From contig NZ_LT703004.1 of NCBI RefSeq assembly GCF_900149695.1, positions 372,001-436,000 on the forward strand: a stretch of DNA of 64,000 bases. The letters are read 5' to 3'. Of the stretch, positions 8,782 through 15,930 are shown one piece after another. This stretch comes from Anderseniella sp. Alg231-50. GTDB taxonomy: Bacteria; Pseudomonadota; Alphaproteobacteria; Rhizobiales; Aestuariivirgaceae. Numbering within the stretch: the first letter of the stretch is position 1; every line of letters begins with the position of its first letter. The position numbers and the translations under genes are program-made. A model generated the notes under the pieces. It searched no databases. It saw only the letters and a program-made list of their open reading frames with translations, and was not told the origin of the DNA.

Positions 8782-9360
8782 ATGCTGGATGCACTCGTAA
8801 ACAATGCCTACTGGCTCCTGTATGCCGGCACCGTAATGGAGGGCGAAACCGCGCTGCTGCTTGGTTCGCTGGCAGCACATCAGGGACTTATTGATCTTGT
8901 CTGGGTGATCGTTGTCGCGTTTGCCGGCGCCACTACAGGCGATCAGATCAGTTATCAGCTGTTCCGCCGGTTCGGACCGAAAATGGTGGAGCGCAGCGAA
9001 ACCCTGCAGCGACGCACGAAAAAGGCCCGTCGGCTGCTTGCCGGGCACCCGCTAAAGTTCATTGTCCTGTCCAGGTTTTTCTGGGGCCTGCGCTCTGCCT
9101 GCATGCTGGCGCTGGCGGCGTCGGACGTGCCGACACGGGTATTCGCACCAGCCAACCTGCTTGCCTGCGCCCTGTGGGCCACAGTTGTCGGCTCGCTGGG
9201 CTATGTGTTCAGCAGCTGGGTCACCCGCATCGTCACCACCATGGACGGCCTGTCGGGCCGCGCGCCCGCCGTCCTTGCCGGAATCGTCGCGTTCCTGGTG
9301 CTGATCGTGCTGGCGCGCAAGGCAGTGCTCAAATTCTGGCGGTCACGCGAAACGCTGTGA
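8782..9360 (+). CDS. DedA-family (VTT domain) membrane protein
   Basis: A 192-residue integral membrane protein of the DedA/SNARE-associated family, whose members flip or transport polyprenyl phosphate or phospholipids. Landmarks are the acidic entry motif GTVMEGETALLLGS, the helix AFAGATTGDQISY, and the basic motif KFIVLSRFFWGLRSACMLA (given as SRFFWGLR), where the family's conserved Arg sits. About four to five hydrophobic segments are visible. The start ATG lies in frame with the strong hydrophobic N-terminus. It is divergent from the IclR gene and stands alone. Confidence 0.85.
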   Translation: MLDALVNNAYWLLYAGTVMEGETALLLGSLAAHQGLIDLVWVIVVAFAGATTGDQISYQLFRRFGPKMVERSETLQRRTKKARRLLAGHPLKFIVLSRFFWGLRSACMLALAASDVPTRVFAPANLLACALWATVVGSLGYVFSSWVTRIVTTMDGLSGRAPAVLAGIVAFLVLIVLARKAVLKFWRSRETL

Positions 9361-9725
9361 CCAGCTTGCAACCAGCGACCTCAAATGGCCTGTATGACCT
9401 CCCTCCAGACCCTGTCCTGTCCTGAACAAGCTGCGGCGTATTGACCGTCAGGTTCAGAAAATCTCCGGTCTCGGAATTTTACTCTTGAACATGACGGCAA
9501 ACGGCCCTACATGGCGCCCACACAAGCCGGCAACATGGAGACACCGGCTTGTCATTCTCCGCTAGTGCGCGGGGAGCCATTGCTGCGGTTGGCGCAGTGA
9601 CAGGTCTCGGGGCAACCCGGGGTTGGCAAGCTTCAGGTGGCGACCATGCGCCGGCTTTTTTGCGTCTGCAGGTCAATTGTGACCTGCGAGACAAACGACA
9701 TCTACTGGCTGGGGAGGGACCCAAA
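9361..9725 (+). promoter_or_regulatory. speD leader and promoter region with two strong hairpins
   Basis: This 365-base interval has no convincing gene. It contains two perfect stem-loops. The first is ACAAGCCGG (9522-9530) with CCGGCTTGT (9544-9552) and a 13-base loop. The second is GCAGGTCA (9668-9675) with TGACCTGC (9680-9687) and a 4-base loop; it ends 38 bases before the speD ATG. Neither is followed by a clear T tract, though a T6 run lies at about 9656-9661. An open frame continues upstream of speD through this leader, but its composition is not protein-like and the good ribosome site is at 9726. A translational or attenuation control by polyamines is possible but unproven. Confidence 0.45.
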
Positions 9726-10223
9726 ATGACTGACACCAACGCCCTGTTCCAACTGGGGATGGACCTGGATGCTCCAGGCACCGCCCATGACGAAACACAG
9801 GCTGCAACAAACAATGTGGTCGCGTTCAACCGCGATGTGGAACCGGCTGACCATTTCATCGTGAAGAACGGTGTGTCGTGTGCGGGAACACACCTGATTA
9901 TCGATCTTGTGGACGCCGAAGGACTGGCTGATATCGACCTGATTGATGAAGCCATGCGCGAGTGTGTGACCGAGGCCGGCGCAACCCTTCTGCATATCCA
10001 CCTGCACCCGTTTACACCTGAGGGCGTATCCGGCGTGTCAGGCGTTGCGGTCCTGGCGGAGAGCCACATTTCAATCCACACCTGGCCGGAACGCGGCTAT
10101 GCCGCGCTGGATGTGTTCATGTGCGGTGATTCACAGCCCGAAAAGTGCATCGACGTGCTGAAAAAGCATTTCCGGCCCGGCGAGGTGAAAGTCTCTGAAC
10201 TGCTGCGGGGATCAAACCTGTGA
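9726..10223 (+). CDS. speD: S-adenosylmethionine decarboxylase proenzyme (polyamine synthesis)
   Basis: Makes decarboxylated SAM, the aminopropyl donor for spermidine. The bacterial class 1b fold is recognised by CAGTHLIIDL, and by the self-processing site LAESHISIHTWPE: cleavage before Ser113 of the 165-residue protein would give the pyruvoyl cofactor. The start at 9726 has a strong GGGGAGGGA site just upstream. The protein carries about 45 N-terminal residues before the conserved core, more than the usual 120-residue enzymes, with no recognisable domain. The gene overlaps speE by four bases (GTGA), so the two are translationally coupled. Confidence 0.92.
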   Translation: MTDTNALFQLGMDLDAPGTAHDETQAATNNVVAFNRDVEPADHFIVKNGVSCAGTHLIIDLVDAEGLADIDLIDEAMRECVTEAGATLLHIHLHPFTPEGVSGVSGVAVLAESHISIHTWPERGYAALDVFMCGDSQPEKCIDVLKKHFRPGEVKVSELLRGSNL

Positions 10224-11122
10224 GCCTGAAGCGAGAAGACGACGGCTCCGTGTGGATGCATGAACACCTGCATACGGGTTTCAGCACAACCTACCGTCTT
10301 GAAGAGACACTTTTCGACAGCAATACCCCGCACCAGCGGCTGGTTGTCGGGCGCACAGAAGCGTTCGGCAACGTGGTGTGGCTGGACGGTGTGACCCAGG
10401 TCACCGAGCGCGACGAGTTCTGCTATCACGAAATGCTGGCGCATGTGCCGATCCTGGCCCACGGCATGGCGAAGAGCGTGCTGGTCATAGGCGGCGGTGA
10501 CGGCGGCATGGCTGAAGAAGTGCTCAAGCACAAGTCGGTTGAAAAACTGGTCATGGTGGAAATTGATGCAGGTGTCATCGATTTTGCCCGCGAGCACCTG
10601 TCTTCGATCAACAAGGGATGTTTCGACGACCAGCGGTTCGAACTGGTGATAGCCGACGGCAAGGACTTTGCCGCGACCTCCGAAAACCGCTTTGATGTCA
10701 TCATTGTTGACTCCACCGACCCTGTCGGGCCGGGCGAGGTTTTGTTCACCCGCTCGTTCTACAGCGACTGCAAGCGCATGCTGAATGACGGCGGCGTGCT
10801 GGTGACGCAAAACGGCGTGCCGTGGTTCCAGTCGGACGAACTGCACAACACGATGTTCAATTTCGCCAACCTGTTTGCCGATGCCGGCTGCTACCTGACC
10901 GTGGTGCCGACCTATGCAGGCGGGTTCATGGCGCTGGGCTGGGGGACCGACAATTCAAACCTTCGCGCAGTGGACGAAGCCACGCTGCAGGCACGCTTCG
11001 AGGCAGTTGATCTCAACTGCCGCTACTACAATCCGGCAGTTCACAAGGCAGCTTTCGCCCTGCCCGGCTTCATTGCCGATATTGTGGACAAGGCCACGCA
11101 ACAGGCTGACGAGACCGGGTGA
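10220..11122 (+). CDS. speE: Spermidine synthase (polyamine aminopropyltransferase)
   Basis: Transfers the aminopropyl group from decarboxylated SAM to putrescine. The 300 residues show the family order: N-terminal beta domain (EHLHTGFSTTYRLEETLFDS), the substrate-binding segment VTERDEFCYHEMLAH, the nucleotide motif VLVIGGGDGGMAEEVLKH near residue 90 and the catalytic Asp motif IIVDSTDPVGPGEVLFT. The GTG start overlaps the speD stop codon, which fixes the start and shows coupling. Together with the potABCD genes at 42.8-46.8 kb it indicates that the cell both makes and imports polyamines. Confidence 0.95.
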   Translation: MSLKREDDGSVWMHEHLHTGFSTTYRLEETLFDSNTPHQRLVVGRTEAFGNVVWLDGVTQVTERDEFCYHEMLAHVPILAHGMAKSVLVIGGGDGGMAEEVLKHKSVEKLVMVEIDAGVIDFAREHLSSINKGCFDDQRFELVIADGKDFAATSENRFDVIIVDSTDPVGPGEVLFTRSFYSDCKRMLNDGGVLVTQNGVPWFQSDELHNTMFNFANLFADAGCYLTVVPTYAGGFMALGWGTDNSNLRAVDEATLQARFEAVDLNCRYYNPAVHKAAFALPGFIADIVDKATQQADETG

Positions 11123-11149
11123 CTTCCTGATCGGCCATGGGCCGGCCTG

Positions 11150-11860
11150 TCAGAACGCAAGCCGGTACGTCTGCCAGGATTCCTCGAGGTGGCCCGGTTG
11201 TCCCACACGCAGGTCTTTGGCCGTGCATGAAATAGTAGATGCGGCAATTCCGGCAATCTGACCGTCCGCGGCCCTGTGACTGTGGCCACAATATATGCGC
11301 CGCACATCGGAGTGGCGCGACAGCAGCTCCGCGAACTCCGCCAGGTTGGCGCGATCCTCGAACTGGAACGGCACCGGAGCCACCGCAATCTCGAAGGGCG
11401 GATGATGCATGAAAATCACAACTGGCCGGCCATTGGCTTGTTCCAGCATTCCCTTGAGGTGATCCATACGGGCCCGACACAACCGCGCCTTGTTGCTCTG
11501 GGTACTCATTGTATCCAGCATAAGGACGCAGAGTTCATCTGTGCTGACCAGATACTGGACAAACTCTGGATGACAATTTGCCGGCAACCGGTCCGCGAAT
11601 ACCTCCCGGAGCTTGCTGCGATCATCCCGGTTGCCAGGTATGACGCACAGTTCCGCCCGCAGTTCCTTTAGTTTTTCCGCCGCTTTTTCGTACTCAACTC
11701 TTGCACCGTCGTGGGCGATATCACCGGTATGCACCACCAGGTCCGGCTGCGGATCCAGTCCGTTGACGAAATCAACGCATCGCTCCAGATCGCGCAACCG
11801 GTCGGTTCCGTCTGGCTGCGGCCAGGCGATATGGCAGTCTGAAATCTGGGTAATCAACAT
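11150..11860 (-). CDS. Calcineurin-like metallophosphoesterase (CpdA/class III PDE type)
   Basis: A 236-residue two-metal phosphodiesterase. The metal-binding motifs appear in order: DCH at residues 8-10, GDIAHDG, GNRDD, MHHPP and GHSH. This set matches the cyclic-nucleotide phosphodiesterase CpdA and related glycerophosphodiesterases, but the substrate cannot be fixed from sequence. The start MLITQISD at 11860 gives the motif its usual N-terminal position and has TTGGA a few bases upstream; a longer frame to 11920 looks non-coding. It is convergent with speE (27 bases between stops), without a clear terminator. Confidence 0.87.
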   Translation of the reverse strand: MLITQISDCHIAWPQPDGTDRLRDLERCVDFVNGLDPQPDLVVHTGDIAHDGARVEYEKAAEKLKELRAELCVIPGNRDDRSKLREVFADRLPANCHPEFVQYLVSTDELCVLMLDTMSTQSNKARLCRARMDHLKGMLEQANGRPVVIFMHHPPFEIAVAPVPFQFEDRANLAEFAELLSRHSDVRRIYCGHSHRAADGQIAGIAASTISCTAKDLRVGQPGHLEESWQTYRLAF

Positions 11861-12016
11861 GTTAAATCCAACGGGAGGGCAAGAATGGCGGGGTTCGCTA
11901 CGCTGACCTCGTCGGGTCACTCACGGACGCGGCGGCAAGATAATCACATCAAGCGTGCAGATTCAATTTGCTTATGGGCCTTGCGTGGCAAAATCCGATG
12001 GGTGTAGCTTTCGCTC

Positions 12017-12640
12017 ATGGAATCCTTGAAAGAAATTCGCGCCGTGACCACCAGCCTGCCGGCATTTGACATGCTCCGGTATCTGTTGAAGGAAAAGTTT
12101 CCGGGCCAGGCAGTGGTAACCGCCTCGCTGAAATCACCAAGCGTCGTTGTGTTGAAAATGGTTTCGGATATCGATCCTGCCACACCGGTTGTCTTCTGCC
12201 ATCCCAGATCAGTGTTTCCGGAAAGCGAGACTTATCGCGATCAGCTCGTGAAGCTTTTCGGACTGAGCAATGTCAAGGTGGTGACCCAGAGTGATTCAAT
12301 GGACGGCAAACGGGATTTCGTGCGCAGTGAAAAATTGCTGAACGAGGCACATGGGAATACCGGAGGCAGTTGGGAAACGATTCACCTCCACGACACGCTG
12401 GCACCTTACAAGTGCTGGATCAAAGCTGTTTATCACGAGCGATTTGACGAGCCATCGGAGCAACGGGTCGATTGCTATGCCAACATGGTGACCGTGAATC
12501 TGCTGCGCCGGCGCACGATCGCGGTGATTGATCGCTTCATGAAAGACCACGACCTGCCCTACCATCCCAAGATCAGCCGCCAGAAGGAACTGGTTACCTT
12601 CACCCCCACAGATGAACCAATGACCGCGTATCATTTCTGA
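12017..12640 (+). CDS. Degenerate PAPS/APS reductase (CysH)-like protein beside sat
   Basis: The 207-residue protein aligns by eye with CysH over nearly its whole length: PGQAVVTASLKSPS (residues 29-42) where CysH has the PP-loop, PATPVVFCHPRSVFPESETYRDQL (key part FPES, 67-70) where CysH has the FPETY motif, and a C-terminal LPYHP (180-184) equivalent to KYHPL. The glycine-rich nucleotide loop SxGxxxS is not conserved, and the catalytic C-terminal ECGLH motif is absent; one Cys (C133 in PYKCW) lies where APS reductases have a CC pair. It therefore is unlikely to be an active reductase. It is 28 bases upstream of sat on the same strand, which points to a binding or regulatory role in APS metabolism. 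Confidence 0.6.
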   Translation: MESLKEIRAVTTSLPAFDMLRYLLKEKFPGQAVVTASLKSPSVVVLKMVSDIDPATPVVFCHPRSVFPESETYRDQLVKLFGLSNVKVVTQSDSMDGKRDFVRSEKLLNEAHGNTGGSWETIHLHDTLAPYKCWIKAVYHERFDEPSEQRVDCYANMVTVNLLRRRTIAVIDRFMKDHDLPYHPKISRQKELVTFTPTDEPMTAYHF

Positions 12641-12668
12641 CAAGAATTGCGGCTGGGAGAATACTTAC

Positions 12669-13859
12669 ATGGCAGACCTTATACCTCCACATGGTGGTGA
12701 CACCTTGCAGCCGCTCTATGTGGACGATCTGGAAACACGCAGTGCTCTGGAGACAGAAGCCCGTGATCTGCCTGCACTGGTGATCAGTTCCGCAGCAGCG
12801 GCCAACGCCGTTATGCTGGCGGGCGGTTACTTTACGCCGCTGACCGGTTTCATGAACAAGGCGGACGCCATGAGCGTGGCGGAAACCATGCACACCACCA
12901 GCGGCCTGTTCTGGCCGACACCGGTGTTGAACCTGGTCGGGTCAATCGACGAAATCAGCACCAGTGACAGGATCGCGCTGCGCGACCCCAATGTTGCGGG
13001 CGAGCCGGTTATTGCAGTCCAGGATGTCTCGGCTGTCGAAGCGCTCAGCGACGCGGAAATAGCGAGCATAATCCAGCAAACCTATGGCACGACCGATCCC
13101 GATCATCCCGGCGTTGCAGAGTTTGTTGCCCAGGGCAGGTTTCTGGTTTCCGGACCGATCCAGGTTCTCAACTACAGCTATTTCCCGACCGACTTTCCCG
13201 ACACTTTCCAGACCGCTGTTGAAATCCGCAACCAGATTGCGGCCAACGGCTGGAAAAAGGTTGTTGCGTTCCAGACCCGCAACCCGATGCATCGCGCTCA
13301 CGAGGAGCTGTGCCGCATGGCCATGGACAGGCTTGAAGCCGACGGCCTGGTGATCCACATGCTGCTCGGCAAGCTGAAGCCAGGCGATATTCCCGCCGAC
13401 GTGCGCGATGCCGCCATTCGCAAAATGGTTGAGCTGTACTTCCCGGCCAACAGTGCGATCGTGTCAGGTTATGGATTTGACATGCTGTATGCAGGCCCGC
13501 GCGAAGCGCTGCTGCACGCAATTTTCCGGCAGAACATGGGAGCAACGCACCTGATCGTCGGCCGCGACCATGCCGGGGTCGGCGACTATTACGGCGCTTT
13601 CGATGCCCAGACCATTTTCGACGAAATCCCCTCAGATGCATTGCAGATCGAGATATTCCGCGCCGACCACACGGCCTACTCAAAGAAACTCAACAAGGTT
13701 GTGATGATGAGCGAGGCACCTGATCACACCAAGGACGATTTCGTTCTGTTGTCAGGCACCAGGGTGCGCGAAATGCTGTCCGCCGGCGAGGCGCCTCCCG
13801 GCGAGTTCTCCAGGCCGGAAGTCGCGCAAATTCTGATGGACCACTACAGCTCACCCTAG
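12669..13859 (+). CDS. sat: Sulfate adenylyltransferase (ATP sulfurylase)
   Basis: The homo-oligomeric Sat type, not the CysDN type. It interconverts APS plus pyrophosphate with sulfate plus ATP; with AprBA in the same window the ATP-forming direction is likely. At 396 residues it has the expected length. Catalytic motifs are QTRNPMHRAHE at 202-212 (HxxH), GRDHAGVGDYYG near 298, and the PUA-like N-terminal domain with FTPLTGFM near 55. A ribosome site GGGAGA lies about eight bases upstream of the ATG. It follows the CysH-like gene closely, and the apr genes lie 700 bases downstream past an opposed MazG gene. Confidence 0.95.
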   Translation: MADLIPPHGGDTLQPLYVDDLETRSALETEARDLPALVISSAAAANAVMLAGGYFTPLTGFMNKADAMSVAETMHTTSGLFWPTPVLNLVGSIDEISTSDRIALRDPNVAGEPVIAVQDVSAVEALSDAEIASIIQQTYGTTDPDHPGVAEFVAQGRFLVSGPIQVLNYSYFPTDFPDTFQTAVEIRNQIAANGWKKVVAFQTRNPMHRAHEELCRMAMDRLEADGLVIHMLLGKLKPGDIPADVRDAAIRKMVELYFPANSAIVSGYGFDMLYAGPREALLHAIFRQNMGATHLIVGRDHAGVGDYYGAFDAQTIFDEIPSDALQIEIFRADHTAYSKKLNKVVMMSEAPDHTKDDFVLLSGTRVREMLSAGEAPPGEFSRPEVAQILMDHYSSP

Positions 13860-13898
13860 CAGTGGAATACGGGTTCAGGTGAACTCATCAGGAAGGTG

Positions 13899-14264
13899 TC
13901 AGAGCTCGGTGTATTTGGTTGCACTGCCGCGCGACTTTTCAACCGGGTATTTCAGGTCGTTGGCGGCGATCTTTTCAGCCGCAGCAAGCTGCAAGTCAAT
14001 CCCGGCACGTTCGGCAATCAGCAGGAGATACAACAGCACATCAGCACACTCTTCCTGCAGCCGCTGCCGCATCACACCATCAGCCGCCTCCGCCTCGAAC
14101 ACGGCCTCCTTTTTCCACTGGGCCAGTTCAAGCAATTCGCTTGCCTCCAGATTGAGAGACAGGATCAGGTCTTTAAGCGAATGGAATTGACGCCAGTCAC
14201 GCTCATCGCGAAACCGGAGCAAGCGACAGGTGAGTTCGTCGAGTGACAATCTATCCTGGGTCAT
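13899..14264 (-). CDS. MazG-like nucleotide pyrophosphohydrolase
   Basis: A 121-residue all-alpha NTP pyrophosphatase of the small MazG/dCTPase type. The metal-binding motif is EASELLE (ExxE) followed after a helix by EECADVLLYLL (ExxxD), and the early segment FRDERDWRQFHSLKDL matches the RS21-C6 subgroup. The start MTQDRLSLDE was chosen over a longer frame because GAGGAA lies upstream and the family begins here. It is convergent with sat (38 bases between stops) and interrupts the otherwise plus-strand sulfur locus. Confidence 0.82.
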   Translation of the reverse strand: MTQDRLSLDELTCRLLRFRDERDWRQFHSLKDLILSLNLEASELLELAQWKKEAVFEAEAADGVMRQRLQEECADVLLYLLLIAERAGIDLQLAAAEKIAANDLKYPVEKSRGSATKYTEL

Positions 14265-14564
14265 GGTGATAAAACGTTCCTCATGTCTATTCGGCACAGC
14301 GCGGCAGCGCATACGCCTATACCGCCTGTCGATGCAGATTCAAGAGTTCACCTGCCGCCTGATGCAAGAAACACCGGTGACAGGCATTGCAAGGTTCACT
14401 GGTACCAACGAAGAACTTTGACAGTACCCAGCTTCTGATGTCTTGTTAGGCAGGGAATTCGGCGACTCGTCACATTGGAATTGTGTTTTTGGCTGGTAGT
14501 CGAAACAGCCAGTTTACCGTTAGCTTGAACGGTTAAGCAGCGGGCCAGGAGAGGAAACTAATTA
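14265..14564 (+). promoter_or_regulatory. aprM promoter/leader with two inverted repeats
   Basis: A gene-free 300-base interval between the divergent MazG and aprM genes. Two short perfect inverted repeats lie close to aprM: TGGCTG (14490-14495) with CAGCCA (14506-14511), and ACCGTT (14516-14521) with AACGGT (14528-14533). The second ends about 30 bases before the ATG. They could be operator half-sites for a sulfur-responsive regulator or form leader hairpins. A strong AGGAGAGG ribosome site precedes aprM. Confidence 0.4.
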
Positions 14565-15410
14565 ATGTTCAGCAGCAACCCTTTCGCAGAGCTTTCGGCG
14601 TCCATTCCGCCGTCTGTCATGCAGACCTACGTTATAATCATGATATTGCTGGTTGTTGGAGGCACTATCTTTGATGTCATTCACAAGCAGAGTGCGAAGT
14701 ATTTTTTCCGGGCCGGGAAAAAATCCGAAGAAAACGCAAAAAGAGAAGTCAGCGGCGGAGAGAAAGTCTCCCTGGCTGTCCAGACCACCGCTTCGGAGGT
14801 TCTGACATCTTCTGAGTTCTGCAATCCGAAACGCCGGGTTGCCCATCTGCTTGGTATGTATGGCTTTGTAATCTACCTGATTGCTACAATCGTCATGGTG
14901 TTTTCGTATCCAACCGCAACATCCGGTACGCCGGCAATCTGGCCGGCACTGTGGTGCATCGGTGCGCTCATGGTGTGCGTCGGTGGTTACTGGTTCTGGT
15001 TCTTTATCAGGGTCGATGTGGCATCCGAAGGAAACTCTCCATTCCGGGTTGTTCGCGCTGACCTGTTCATACTTTCGCTTTTGGCAAGCTGCACCCTCGG
15101 CCTGATCTGGGCTTTTCTTCAGTCAGGCGGAGGCGGGGCCGGGGCGACCTTCTTCCTGGGGCTTTACCTCATTGCATCAACTGTTCTTTTTGCCGGAATT
15201 CCATGGTCGAAATTTTCACACATGTTCTTCAAGCCGGCAGCGGCCTTTCAGAAAAAGCTTTCTGTTGCCAATGGTTCAATGGCCAACCTGCCCAGTCCGG
15301 CGGACAGAACCAATTCGGAAGACAGCGACAGACATTCCATGGAACTGCTAAAGGACGCGCCTCTTGATATGGGGCTTGGAATTAAGCGCGAGCAACCGCA
15401 CCACTACTAA
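14565..15410 (+). CDS. aprM: APS reductase membrane anchor AprM
   Basis: A 281-residue membrane protein directly upstream of aprB and aprA. In sulfur oxidisers lacking the Qmo complex, AprM is proposed to link AprBA to the quinone pool. Visible features are an N-terminal helix (YVIIMILLVVGGTIFDVIH), then four more hydrophobic segments, including YGFVIYLIATIVMVFSY and FFLGLYLIASTVLFAGI. A motif SEFCNPKRRVAHLLGMYGF follows the first loop. The hydrophilic C-terminus ends in a charged tail. The gene is 40 bases from aprB on the same strand with a good ribosome site (AGGAGAGG). No qmo genes were seen in the window, consistent with the AprM type. Confidence 0.88.
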   Translation: MFSSNPFAELSASIPPSVMQTYVIIMILLVVGGTIFDVIHKQSAKYFFRAGKKSEENAKREVSGGEKVSLAVQTTASEVLTSSEFCNPKRRVAHLLGMYGFVIYLIATIVMVFSYPTATSGTPAIWPALWCIGALMVCVGGYWFWFFIRVDVASEGNSPFRVVRADLFILSLLASCTLGLIWAFLQSGGGGAGATFFLGLYLIASTVLFAGIPWSKFSHMFFKPAAAFQKKLSVANGSMANLPSPADRTNSEDSDRHSMELLKDAPLDMGLGIKREQPHHY

Positions 15411-15450
15411 GTGAACCACCCAATTCACATGAAATTTTGAGGAAACCAGA

Positions 15451-15930
15451 ATGCCTACATTTGTTTACATGACAAGCTGTGACGGTTGCGGACATTGCGT
15501 TGATATCTGCCCGTCAGACATCATGCATATCGATCCGACCTATCGCCGCGCCTACAATATCGAACCAGACATGTGCTGGGAGTGTTATTCCTGCGTCAAG
15601 GCATGCCCCCAGAACGCCATTGATGTGCGCGGCTATGCCGACTTTGCGCCGTTGGGTCACAGCGTGCGGGTGCGCCGTGAAGAAGAAAAAGGCACCATCG
15701 CCTGGAAGGTCAAATTCCGCGACGGAACCGAAAAGAACTTCCTTTCACCAATCACCACCAAACCCTGGGGGACAGGTTATCCCGAGTTGAAGGAAGCCCC
15801 TGCTCCCAGCGAGGAAATGCGGGAAAGTCAGCACCTATACAGTGAGCCCAAATACATCCGTATGGATGATGATGACATACACACCCTGGAATCGAACAAA
15901 CTCAAAATGAAGCTGGGAGTGTACTATTGA
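15451..15930 (+). CDS. aprB: Adenylylsulfate reductase beta subunit
   Basis: Iron-sulfur subunit of APS reductase, 159 residues. It holds two [4Fe-4S] clusters through CDGCGHCVDICP (residues 10-21) and CWECYSCVKACP (residues 47-58), the ferredoxin-like pattern of AprB. The rest of the protein wraps around the alpha subunit in known structures, and the C-terminal extension from about residue 85 matches that role. It overlaps aprA by one base (TGATG), so the subunits are made together. Electrons from sulfite oxidation would go from here to AprM. Confidence 0.95.
   Translation: MPTFVYMTSCDGCGHCVDICPSDIMHIDPTYRRAYNIEPDMCWECYSCVKACPQNAIDVRGYADFAPLGHSVRVRREEEKGTIAWKVKFRDGTEKNFLSPITTKPWGTGYPELKEAPAPSEEMRESQHLYSEPKYIRMDDDDIHTLESNKLKMKLGVYY

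Noticed and set aside
9549-9725. Upstream in-frame extension of speD.
   Set aside because: The strong ribosome site is at the ATG at 9726, and the extension passes through two hairpins of the leader.
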